From contig CM076854.1 in the NCBI GenBank assembly GCA_039519185.1, positions 14,667,192 to 14,731,191 of the forward strand: a DNA stretch of 64,000 bases. The letters are read 5' to 3'. The notes under the pieces are model-generated. The model was not told the DNA's origin and ran no database searches. It was given only the letters and a program-made list of their open reading frames with translations. Both the position numbers and the translations under genes were made by a program. The stretch comes from Astragalus membranaceus. Its lineage: Eukaryota; Streptophyta; Magnoliopsida; Fabales; Fabaceae. Positions 10,700 through 21,128 of this stretch are shown here, piece by piece. Every line of letters begins with the position of its first letter. Within the stretch, counting starts at the first letter, position 1.

Positions 10700-11878
10700 C
10701 TTCCCACTAGAGCTGTCAATTTGGCCCACGTGGGCCAGCCCACCCTAGGCCCACATGGCCCATGGATCAAAAAGCCCATGGGCCAAAAAGCCCACCATCC
10801 TAAGGCCCCACATAGGCCCCAAGCCCATAAGGCCCATGTGGGCCCAGCCCCGCCCATAGGCCCTGAATATTTATTTTGCAAAAAATGACCCACTCAACTT
10901 TGATGGCCTAGTTTAGCCCATGGGCCCTGAATATTTATTTTGCAAATAATGACCCACTCTTGGTGGTGGTGGTGGTGGTGAGTGTGAGATAGTGATGATG
11001 GTGGTTGTGGTGAGAGGGAGAAGGAGGTGGTGGTGAGTGAGGGAGAAGAGGAAGGGGGTGAAAGAATGAAAGTGGATGTGTAAATAGTGGAAAAATAGGT
11101 GGTGGTGGTGGTGGTGGTGGTGGTGGTTGGTGAGAGGAAAAAGGAGGTGGTGGTTGTTGTGTGATGGTGGTGAGATGGAAAAGGAGGTGGTGGTGGTGGT
11201 GAGAGAGAAAAGAAGGTGGTGGTTAGTCGAAGATGGTGGTGGTGGTTGTGGTGAAAGGGAAAAGGAGGTTGTGGTGAGAGTGAAAGAGAAGAGGAAGAGG
11301 GTGAAAGAATGAAAGTAGATGTGTAAATAGTGGGAAAATAGGTGGTGGTGGTGGTGGTGGTGGTGGTGAGAGGAAAATGAAGGTGATGGTGGTGAGAGGG
11401 AAAATGATGTGGTGGTGGTGAGTAGAAGATGGTGGTGGTGGTGGGAGTGAGAGAGAAGAGGAAGTGGGTGAAAGAATGAAAGTAGAGGTATAAATAGTGG
11501 GAAAAGAGGTGGGGTGGTGGTGGCGAGAGGGATAAGGAGGTGGTGGTGGTGGGAGGGAAAATGAGGTGGTGGTGGTGAGTGGGAGATGGTGGTGGTGGTT
11601 GTGGTGAGAGGGAGAAGAATGTGGTGGTAAGAGGGAAGGAGAAGAGGAATGGGGATGAAAGAATGAAAGTAGATGTGTAAATAGTGGGAAAAAAATGAGA
11701 ATAAAATTTGGGGGCCAGCCCACAAAGCCCTGGCCCCAACCCACTAAAAAATTTAAAAGTGTGGGCTGGGGCTAAAAAAAGCCCCATTAATAAGGGGCTT
11801 CAATTTTATGGGGCTTGATTGGGGGCCAATGGGGTTGGGCTTGGGGGCTTGGGCAAAATTGACACCTCTACTTCCCAC
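10700..11878. mobile_element. Non-autonomous hAT-type DNA transposon with 8-bp target duplication
   Basis: The element (10708-11870, 1163 bp) is bounded by CTTCCCAC direct repeats at 10700-10707 and 11871-11878. Its ends form terminal inverted repeats (TAGAGCTGTCAATTT against TAGAGGTGTCAATTT). An 8-bp TSD with a TAGAG-type end fits the hAT superfamily. Both subterminal regions are packed with GGCCCA/TGGGCC copies, which in hAT elements can be transposase contact sites (family knowledge; not shown here). The middle (about 10960-11690) is GGT/GGTG-rich low-complexity DNA in four to five longer imperfect repeats, each with a GAAAGAATGAAAGTAGATG block. There is no transposase gene, so it needs a source in trans. 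Confidence 0.92.
10960..11690. repeat. GGT-rich minisatellite inside the hAT element
   Basis: Runs of GGTGGTGGT alternate with GAGAGGGAAAA blocks. The phrase GTGAAAGAATGAAAGTAGATG recurs near 11062, 11311, 11468 and 11656, marking longer repeat units of unequal length (about 160-250 bp). The opposite strand gives long His/Pro/Ser/Thr-rich open frames that reflect composition, not a gene. Confidence 0.85.
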
Positions 11879-11997
11879 TGACTTTGTAAATGAAGTGCAA
11901 CTCATAGAATGTTGCAATATGACTTGGCCCATTGGACAACATTATGAAGAATTTTGGTAATAAATATTTAATTTATTTTAATCAATGTATATTAGTT

Positions 11998-12002
<5 letters not shown>

Positions 12003-12071
<69 letters not shown>
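12003..12071. repeat. (AT)n-(CA)n microsatellite in unit C
   Basis: About 27 AT repeats followed by about 7 CA/CG-interrupted repeats. Shorter AT runs occur at the same place in units B and F. Confidence 0.95.
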
Positions 12072-12459
12072 GCACATTTTAGTGACATATGATACTTATT
12101 GTCAAAAAATAACATTTGATACTTGTAATTTATTATACATATAAATAACTCTTTGTATTTCACAAATCAAAGATCCAATAGTGAAGTTTGACAAAACTAC
12201 TATAAATAAGTCTAAGGATGACACGAATCAGAATCCAACGATTAAGTTCGACATAATTTTTATAAATATGTCTTTGCAGTTCACTAATCGAAGATTTAAC
12301 AGTTAATCTTCGCCTCTTACGATAGTTCGGGAAAAACAATGTCTAAGGTGAGCATATATCACTCAACTATACTTTTCTATATTTTATTTTCTGAAGACAC
12401 ATATGATATCAATTACTTACTAACAGTTTGCGGATTCCAACTTCATAATCACGACATAA

Positions 12460-13719
12460 ATGGAACTCCAACCCAGAGAAGAATATGTTTCATATTATGT
12501 TTTTCATGCTAAGAAGGATCTTATGTATTGATTTTGAAGCAGTTGTCGTTTTCAAATTGCCTGTTGACAATTAACGATATGAAATGTTTTCGTAAAGTAG
12601 TTTTTTGATGCATGAGGTGAGAAAGTATTTAAGGTTTAAACCCTCATATGTTCACGAAATGAATTTCAAACCATATATATGTCCTAGAATAATTGATTGT
12701 GAGGTAATTTCACTTATTAAGTCATAACTTTTTAAACAGTTAAGCATGAAATAATTATGTTAGATGATTGCAGATAATTCACATGATGTCCTTTATGGCG
12801 ATTTTGAATGAGAGGAATGTTGCGTCGCCAACTATATGTATCGTCACCCCCCCATTGGTGGTATTGCATTTGATAATGATAATAGCTTAAGTATTGCATG
12901 CTTATTCATAATAAGACAAGCGAGGTTTCTTACATTTATTTTTTTATATGTTTGGAAGTGAGATCTAAATTGTTATGTCGTGATTGAAGACCTCACCAGA
13001 TAGTATGCAAAGTATTAGATGCCTCATTTCGAGAACCTAAAGCATATATGACTTGTGAGTTAAATTACCATAAAGACATTGTGAAGTCATTTGATTTGTC
13101 TAAGTCGACATACAATAATGTTGTTAGATTTATTTGCCAGTTGAATATTGTTGTGGCAATTGGTTTCTGATGGTTCCCTTAGTTCATGACCAAGTTCTGT
13201 ATCATCTGGATCCTGGCAATGAAAATTCAAATATAATCCCTAGACAAAATATCAATAAAAAAGTTTGGTAAAGTACTTTTGATAATTGTATTTCAACTCA
13301 AATGACAAGTTATCACTCAAATGATTGAGATTGACTACTTCCCACCCGACTTTGTAAATGAAGTGCAACACATAGATTATTGCAATATGACTAAGGCCAT
13401 TAGGCAAGTTTATGAAATATTTAATTTACTTTAATCAATGTATATTCAATAACATGTGATACTAGTAACTTACTATAAATAAGTCTTTGTACTTCACAAA
13501 TCTAAGATCCAACAATTAAGTTTGACATAACTACTGTAAATATTTCTAAGGACGTCACGAATCAGAATCCAACGATTAAGTTCGACATAATTTCTATAAA
13601 TATGTATTTGTTGTTCACTAATCGAAGATTCAACGATTAAGTTTTACCTCTTATGATGGTTCGGAGAAAACAATGTCTAAGGTGAGCATATATCACTCAA
13701 CTTCATAATCACGACATAA
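12460..13719 (+). repeat. 1.44-kb tandem repeat, unit D
   Basis: Starts ATGGAACTCCAACCCAGAG. It has the same order of segments as unit C, with a deletion near its end (about 13698: the text jumps from TATCACTCAACT to CATAATCACGACATAA). Confidence 0.85.
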
Positions 13720-14707
13720 ATGGAACTCCAACCCATGGAAGAACATGTTTCATATTATGTTTTTCATGCTAAGAAGGATCTCAAGTATTAATTTTGAATA
13801 AGTTTCCGTTTTCAAATTCCATGGTGACAATTAACGGTATGAAATGTATTCGTAACGTAGTTTTTTAATGCATTACGTGAGTAAGTATTTAAGGTTAAAA
13901 CCCTCATATGTTCAAGGAACGATTTTTAGACCATATGTCTTTGAAGAACAATTGATTGTGAGGAAAGTTCACTTATTAACCCTAACTTTTTAAACAGTAA
14001 TTTGCAAGCATGTAATAATTATGTTAGATGATTGCAGATAATTCACATGATATCCTTTACGATGATTCTGATCGAGATGAATGTTGCGTCGCCAACTATA
14101 TCCATGGTCACTTGTCACAAATCAGAAGATTCAACGGTTAAGCTTTACCTCTTACGATGGTTCGGAGAAAACATTGTTTAAGGTGAGCTTATATCACTCA
14201 ACTATACTTTTCTATATTTTATTTGTATTTGATAATTATAATAGCTTAACTACTGCATGCATGGTTATTCATTGTAGGACAAACTAGTTTTCTTACATTA
14301 TTTTTTTTATATGTTTGGTAAAAAGATTAAAGTTGTTGTGTCGCGATTGAAGACCACACCCGCAAGTATGCAAAGTATTAGATGCCTCATTTCACCAACC
14401 TAAATCATGTATGACTTCTATATTGTTGTGAGTTAAATTTTATGATAAACACATTGTCAAGTCATTTGATTTGTCTAACCCCACATAGTATAATATTGTT
14501 AGATTTATTCGCCAATTGAATATTGTTGTGGCAATTGGTTTCTGATGGTTTCCTCTGTTCATGACCAAGTTCTGTACCATTTGGATCCAAGCTTTGAAAA
14601 TGCAAATATAGTCCCTAGACAAAATACCAATAAGAAATTTGTAAAGTACTTGTGATAATTGTATTTCAACTCAAATGACAAGTTATCACTTAAATGGTTG
14701 AGATTGT
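13720..14707 (+). repeat. 1.44-kb tandem repeat, unit E, left part
   Basis: Starts ATGGAACTCCAACCCATGG. Near 14115 the order is disturbed: about 107 bp from the later part of the unit (AACGGTTAAGCTTTACC onward) sit inside the exon-like segment. The unit is then cut at 14707 by the Athila stack. It resumes at 51016, is cut again at 51185, and ends at 54323-54569. Confidence 0.82.
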
Positions 14708-16191
14708 TGTTGTGCTTAGTATATATACACAAAGGTATGTGCAAGTGTACTCAATCATAACAAGTAATAAAGAAGTAGGTTGAGATGGTACCCACAAGGA
14801 TTGGATTAATTTCAAAGTTTAAATTGATAGTTTTAGTGAAGGGTAACAAAATATCACACAAATGAGGAATGCTAGAATGTAAAAGACAGAAAGTAAACAA
14901 TCAAGTGAAGTTGAATTGAAATATATGATGAGAAAGTAGTTGGAATGCTTTCCACTAGCTAGTAATTCACTTTTAACAGCATTGTGTCACATACGATGTT
15001 GGAGCATTGGATGCTATAGCATTTGATGCATGCCTTTCGGTCACTATCGCCAGAGTTTCATTACAGGGGACAACATATCTGCGCCCTTCAATAGGTTCAC
15101 TCCTGTATATGAAGCACTCACAGTATCACCCTATGGACTATGCTGCCTATGTCTAGGTTGAGCACGGAATTACAAAGTTTCATTTGTTAAAACACTTACC
15201 CACATTAGTTCTTGAGTTCCAATTATAAACCATGTCTGAATTTATAAATTGCATTCACTTTTAGGTGAACAATTCTAAAGAATGACTGTGACAGAATTAA
15301 GCATGCACGAATTAAAATGCCAACATCAATCCATAACACAAAGCTAATCAAAAGATCATTACAAAGTGTGTGACATCCCAACTACAAATGGATTTAGCTC
15401 ATGCTTAACATTACTGAATTCATAGTCATGTTCATATAACTGAAAAATACAAAGGACAATAAAAAGAGTAGAGAGTACCCAATTAATTGCCCCTGCATCA
15501 ATCAGCTCAGTAATGCTGCAGCATCGCCTTCAGCATTCCTTGTAGTTGCTTGAAGGTGAAGGAAGAAGTTGTCAATTCCTTCCCTCTTCTTTGAAACCAG
15601 CTCCAATGATGATTTAAGTGATATTTTCTGGTCTACTTGTGAATGAGGAAGTGAGGTATATTTATACCCTTCAAGGGGGAGGTTCTTTGAACTTGTTTCC
15701 ACTTGCTTCAAATTGATTGATCTGAATACCAAACTACCACCAAAGGGGTCCTATGGCGTATGGACAAGTGTCCTTAAAAATTACAATTTGCAAGTTTAGT
15801 TGCCAATAGGGCGGCGCTGAGGTGAGCAACTTGGGCCACTTGCGCAACTTTTTGTCTCATGAGCTCATGGTGACGGCATCAAGGAAATGCTGTGGCATCA
15901 ATTGCTTTGGCATCTAATGCTGTGGCATTGCAGTTCCTCTTAATGCTCTGGCATTACTCTTTTCCTAATGTTGTGGCATTCAAATCTCCCATTGTTGTGG
16001 CATTAATTGCTGTGGCACTGAACAAATGTATGAATATACCATAAAGCGTCAAGTTCTTTCTCAAAACATTTTTTAACCCTTGTTTTGTGTTTTCTTACAC
16101 ATTTGATTATTTACAAGACAATTTTAGTGAGATTCAAGTAATAATTTAAGTCTTAGAAGCATAAATGACTCTATATAAAATAGGGTCATCA
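14708..16191 (-). repeat. Athila-type element, 3' LTR (complete, 1484 bp)
   Basis: In element sense it begins TGATGACCCTATTTTATATAG (16191) and ends AAGCACAACA (14708). It contains a minus-strand TATA box near 15657-15666 (TATAAATATA) and many copies of the palindrome family ATGCTnnnGCAT, for example 14996-15020, 15512-15525 and 15890-16017. Only the last 317 bp of its partner survive (50699-51015). Confidence 0.9.
15657..15666 (-). promoter_or_regulatory. TATA box of Athila-type 3' LTR
   Basis: Minus-strand GGTATAAATATACC, a strong TATA-type core about 530 bp from the LTR start in element sense. It is the likely LTR promoter; this copy would read out into tandem-repeat unit E. Confidence 0.55.
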
Positions 16192-16357
16192 CACCCCCAA
16201 ACTTAAACCATTACTTGTCTTCAACTAATGACACTTGGAACAAGATCAGATCATCTACTTCCTTTGCTCAAACAAATTTTCAAAACTGGGCTTAGAGGTT
16301 CTATTCTTAGATTTTTCACAACGCACACGTGATGCTGCAGCATTGGATGCTGTGGCA

Positions 16358-16432
<75 letters not shown>

Positions 16433-17066
16433 GTTTTCCTATTGTTTAGTGCACCAACCTTTTCCAATCTTAATACTTTGGCCTTAGTATAGCCAATGCA
16501 CCCCCAAACTTAGTTTCATATGCTATTCTAAATTTTTAGTAGATATTTGACCTAGATCTTAAAACACTAACACTAGTATTAGATTATTTCTAGCTAACTA
16601 AGTTTCTTTCTAAGTTCAGAGTTTGTGTGGAAACAACAATAAGACTAATCATTGTATAACAAAGCTACTCTAAACACACACATTTTAATCTTCATCAAAT
16701 CTAACCTATAAGCCACAGTTCCTATTTCTGAAAGATAAAGGACTTATAGCTGATCATGCTTCTAATCTATTAGCCTATAAAACATAAAACTTTTAACACA
16801 CATATTAACATACATCACATATTACTACTAGTTCACAAAATATATCATTCAAATATCCATATCCCCCCCCCCCCAACTAAAAATCCAGCAGTGTCCTCAC
16901 TACATCTGCATAATTAAGGGGAGAATACTGTGCAAAAAGTGTGCAAAAAATAATTAAACACAACCATAATTTAAAAGTACTAGACAACTGCTGGATGCAA
17001 TTACAGATGCTACAGCATCCAGCAGGTTTATTTAAAACATAGATATTCAACATAAACAAAGGTAAG
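16192..17066 (-). other. Athila-type element, polypurine tract and 3' untranslated region
   Basis: The minus strand beside the 3' LTR reads AAGTTTGGGGGTG, the usual purine tract of Athila-lineage elements, and a second copy of this text lies near 16500. The region also holds a (CA)n run (16359-16431) and a C run (16863-16875). No open frame of note. It ends at the stop codon of the third ORF (17067-17069). Confidence 0.75.
16359..16431. repeat. (CA)n microsatellite
   Basis: About 36 uninterrupted CA repeats inside the Athila 3' untranslated region. It directly follows ATGCTGTGGCATCA, one of the dispersed palindromes. Confidence 0.97.
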
Positions 17067-17280
17067 TTACTGCTTGGAGGTTCCACTCCTCAGCCTGCTA
17101 CTTGCTCTGACGGGTGCATGTTTGGTTTTCTGTTTCTTCTTCTTTGGCTCCTGAGTTGTTTCAGCAGTGGATGTTGCACCTTTGGATGCTCCAGCATCAG
17201 ATGCTCCAACATCAGGCTCCTTCTCTGTAGTGACAGTTTCTTTGACAGCTTCCTTTTTCTCTAGTTTTGGCTGGGCAGGC
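17067..17280 (-). pseudogene. Athila-type third ORF, C-terminal part
   Basis: The minus strand encodes a lysine-rich tail ending in the residues RLRSGTSKQ and a TAA stop at 17067-17069. DNA palindromes of the GATGCTnnAGCATC type here are read as DAGAS/DVGAS repeats. The frame is cut by the solo LTR S1 and resumes at 32614. The other parts are 32619-33319, 42851-43637 and 45039-45576. Confidence 0.7.
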
Positions 17281-17606
17281 TGTGGATACCTTGTATTGCA
17301 GGTAAACTAATATTACAGGATATGTTTTGATGATGAAAAAGACAAAGGTAAAGTTGACAGTCAAAGTCAATAAAAGTGACTAAACGTCAAAGTCAATCCA
17401 AGACAAACAAAGCCCAAGAATTGAAGATTCAAGTTTAAGGGTAGTCCTTAAATATAAGGGTAGTCCTTAGGGTTTGGGTGTGTCTTAGGAAAAAGTGTAA
17501 GCTCTTTCAAAGGTCAGCTCGTATATCAAAGTCTCACACACTCACAAAGTTTTTTAAAGATGCATGCATATTTACGTAAACATTCTTATCACCTTTAAAA
17601 TCATAA

Positions 17607-17959
17607 AATCGATTTCCTCATGCATAAACATATATCAAAATCGATTTTCAGGTAAAACAGAAAAGGAAGAATCGATTGTCACGTCATGTATTTTCAGTAC
17701 ATAAATCGATTTCTGAGCCAAACATTTTTAAAGGGAAGAATCGATTCCCACTCTTTTGCACTTAACTGAGAATCGATTCCCACATGTCTCAGGCAAGCTG
17801 AAAATCGATTCATACATATTTTCACTAAGTATAGAATCGATTCCTAGCTTTCCATGGTACTCAAGAATCGATTGTCCCAATTTTTCAAACAAAGATAAAT
17901 CGATTCCTCACTTAGATAAATCGATTCCTAGATCAAATGCATTCAACAAAGAATCGATT
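17607..17959. repeat. AATCGATT box array in S1
   Basis: Twelve boxes at 17607, 17639, 17670, 17704, 17739, 17771, 17803, 17835, 17866, 17898, 17919 and 17952. Steps are 31-35 bp except one of 21. The last box ends 40 bp before the TATA box. Confidence 0.9.
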
Positions 17960-17999
17960 CCTACACTATTTTCAACGTAAACCTGATTTCCTCATAGCC

Positions 18000-18007
18000 T
18001 ATAAATA
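18000..18007 (+). promoter_or_regulatory. TATA box of S1
   Basis: TATAAATA inside GCCTATAAATAGGC, right after the AATCGATT array. The same layout occurs in Copia-1, S2 and the gag-only element. Confidence 0.7.
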
Positions 18008-18519
18008 GGCAGTGCTTCACGTTCATTTTTACAGAACAACCCATTTCACGAATCAGAGAACTTTTGAGAAAAACTCTTTACGCTTTTACTTTTGCTCGTC
18101 AAGCACCGTTGGTCTGTCTGAGCTGATCTGTTGCTAAGAGTTAGTTGGAGTTGCATTCTTCAAGTTGTAATATCTGCCTTCATTAGAGGTATTTCTGTCT
18201 TTACAATTGTTTATTATTTAATTGCTTGTGATCTGTACTAGGGAGTGGGGTATCTCTCTGGGGTAGCTGTTTGTACTAGGAAGTGGGGTATCTTTCTGGG
18301 GCAGCTGATTGTAACAGGGGTGGGGTATCTCTTGTTATTGTTATATTAGATTTGAGGGCTCTCTATATGTAACACCCCGGTATTTTTATCGAGTAAAAAT
18401 ACCCAAGTGTACCATTCCTAAAACATCAGAGATATATTTCCTGTTCAAATACTGAACATCACTATAAAATTTTCACTGAATAACCACAGAACAGTCTTAA
18501 ACATAATTAAGACCATAAA

Positions 18520-19967
18520 CCATCTGTTACCAAGTGGCTTCAGTCTCAAGAGGGGGGTGAATTGAGATTTAAAAACTTTTCAGATCTTTCAAAAACGTTT
18601 TTCCCCTTTTCAATGACTTAGATCAATTTTCGCGCAGGTTAAGTGGAAGCGAAGGAATTAGAATATAAAGCAGTAAAACGGTATAATAGTAAAGCAGGAA
18701 AGCAGTAAAGCACGCAGAGATTTATCCTGGTTCGGTCACCTCCTAGTGACCTACGTCCAGTCCTCACACCCTTGTGAGATTTTCCACTAACCAAAACAAC
18801 AAGGCTTACAGGTGCCTTGGAAAACCTTTACAGACTCAGGCACTCTCCTCCTAGGATACCCCACCTATAGAGAGCCCTCAGATCTAATATAACAATAACA
18901 AGAGATACCCCACCCCTGTTACAATCAACTGCCCTAGAAAGATACCCCACTTCCTAGTACATGCAGCTACCCTAGAGAGATACCCCACTCCCTAGAACAA
19001 AACACAACAATTAAATAATAAACAATTGTAAATGCAGAAATACCTCTAGTATAGGCAGATATTACAACTTGAAGAGTGCAACCCCAACTAACTCTTAGCA
19101 ACAGATCAGCTCAGACAGACCAACAGTGCGTGATGAGCAAAAGTATAAGCGTGAAGAGTTTTCTCAAAAGTTTTTCTGATTCGTACAAATGGGTTGTTGT
19201 GTTGTTGTGTTGAAATGAATCGTGAAGCACTGCCTATTTATAGGCTATGAGGAATTCATTTTTACGTTAAAAATAATGTAGGAATCGATTCTTTGTTAAA
19301 ATGTATTTGATCTAGGAATCGATTTATTTAGGTGAGGAATCGATTTATCTTTGTTTGGAAAATATGGGAAATCGATTCTTGAGTGCCATGGAAAGCTAGG
19401 AATCGATTCCATACTTAGTGAAAATATGTAGGAATCGATTTTCAGCTTGCCTGAGACAAGTGGGAATCGATTCTTAGTTATGTGCAAAAGATTGGGAATC
19501 GATTCTTCCCTTAAAATTTATTTGGCTCAGAAATCGATTTGTGTATTGAAAATACATGGCCTGACAATCGATTCTACCTTTTCTATTTTACCTGAAAATC
19601 GATTTTGATATTTGTTTATGCATGAGGAAATCGATTTTGTTATTTTAAAGGTGATAATAATGTTTACGTAAATATGCATGCACCTTTAAAAAACTTTGTG
19701 AGTGTGTGAGACTTTGAGATACGAGCTGACCTTTGAAAGAGCTTACACTTTTTCCTAAGACACACCCAAACCCTAAGGACTACCCTTATTTTTAAGGACT
19801 ACCCTTAAACTTGAATCTTCAGTTCTTGGCTTGCTTGTCTTGGATTGTGACTTTGACGTTTAGTCACTTTTATTGACTTTGACCGTCAATCTTACCTTTG
19901 TCTTTTTCATCATCAAAACACATCCTGCAATATCAGGTTACCTGCAGCACAAGGTATCCACACCATC
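18520..19967 (-). mobile_element. Solo copia LTR S2 inside the Gypsy-II LTR
   Basis: 1438 bp (18525-19962), TGTTACCAAGTGG to GGTATCCACA, flanked by CCATC (18520-18524, 19963-19967). It is the reverse complement of S1 in family terms. The minus-strand TATA box lies at 19235-19242. Twelve AATCGATT boxes start at 19285 and end at 19629. Confidence 0.94.
19285..19636. repeat. AATCGATT box array in S2
   Basis: Boxes at 19285, 19319, 19340, 19372, 19403, 19435, 19466, 19498, 19533, 19567, 19598 and 19629. Steps are 31-35 bp except one of 21. The array ends 42 bp before the minus-strand TATA box (19235-19242). Confidence 0.9.
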
Positions 19968-20715
19968 AGTGAAATACAGTGTTCAATATCGCACAAGAAA
20001 GCGGAAAATAAAATACATAACTAACAAGGGAAAACATAACTTAAGCATAAAAGCTAAGTCTTCAGCAACCATCCGAGTACCACCTACTCGTGCCTCTTGG
20101 ATCTCCACTTTCCCTGGTTATCCTTGAAGCGTGAACCACGATCGAGCCGAAATCACCGAGTAGCCACACGAACGCTCCCCGCTCCGGCGACACCCAATCC
20201 GCTTCCAAAGCTTCCCACTCGATCACGAAACCGCTTTTGACCGGAATGCCGAATTCCTCGAAATCCTCCATAGGCACTATTCATCATCTTCTTCAATCTC
20301 AAACCACTATTCACCAAAAACCCCAATTTGATTTTCAATCCCCAAATCACTCAACTCGCTTCCAATCAATGATCCATCATCCTTGGGTTCGCGCCAACCA
20401 CCATCCCAAGTTGTCCTTGAGCTTCAACCATCGAGACCTCACTTTAGAGCTCCAAATCGAAAATGGTGGATTTGAGGAGAGTGAGTTGATGATGAAGATT
20501 TTGGTACCAAAATGAAGAGGAAGTAACGCTGAACGTTTTTCGTGTTGGAAGGAAGTCGTTTCGATGAGCGTAAACCCTTCCTTTTTCCTCTTCTTCCTCC
20601 TCCCCCATTCTTTCTCTCTTCTTTTCCTTTTTTCTTCTCCTCTCTGTTTCTCGCCCCTCTTTCTTTCTTTTCTTTCCTTTCAATTAATTCTTTCTCCTCT
20701 CACACACACACCTGT

Positions 20716-20717
<2 letters not shown>

Positions 20718-20779
<62 letters not shown>
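20718..20779. repeat. (TA)n microsatellite in Gypsy-II left LTR
   Basis: About 30 AT repeats. The equivalent run in the right LTR (about 31975-32054) is longer by about 20 bp, the main length difference between the two LTRs. Confidence 0.95.
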
Positions 20780-20782
<3 letters not shown>

Positions 20783-21128
20783 ATATTTAAGTTGTAACGC
20801 GGTCAAATTACCATATTGATCGAAATCTCCTATTTCGATTCCAAAACTTCCTTGACCCGTATTATCCGGTTAACGATCCGATGACAACCAATAAGTAATT
20901 TTAGCACTCAATAAATTTACCAGTCGGGTACTAAATTAATTTAATTGGGTTAGCACCCAAATAATTCTATTAATTATTTTGCGGATGTTACATTCTCCCC
21001 AACTTAAAAGATTTTTGTCCTCAAAATTTCGTCAAGTCTTACGATTGACTAACCGAGAACAGACATTCTCAGAAAGGTCCAAATTTTGCTGGAAAACATT
21101 CCTGAATTAACGAAATGAGTGCAGAAAG

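Larger units (their letters stand above)
8991..12459 (+). repeat. 1.44-kb tandem repeat, unit C (two insertions)
   Basis: Removing the solo LTR at 9749-10598, the hAT element at 10708-11870 and their TSDs leaves 1443 bp. This is the best estimate of the full unit length. It holds an (AT)n run at 12003-12057 followed by (CA)n to about 12071. The unit ends CACGACATAA before unit D. Confidence 0.85.
18368..20992 (-). repeat. Gypsy-II 3' LTR, interrupted by S2
   Basis: The text of the right LTR (31066-32267) is continuous here once S2 (18525-19962) and one CCATC copy are removed. It includes an (AT)n run at about 20718-20778. The right LTR therefore preserves the empty target site of S2. Confidence 0.93.

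Noticed and set aside
10894..11787. 297-residue minus-strand open frame rich in His/Pro/Ser/Thr
   Set aside because: It is the translation of the GGT-rich minisatellite inside the hAT element. All three minus frames are open for the same reason, and the frame runs into the transposon end.
11932..12163. Frames with long Tyr-Ile repeats
   Set aside because: Translation of the (AT)n microsatellite; the same applies to frames at 20542-20797 and 31797-32072.
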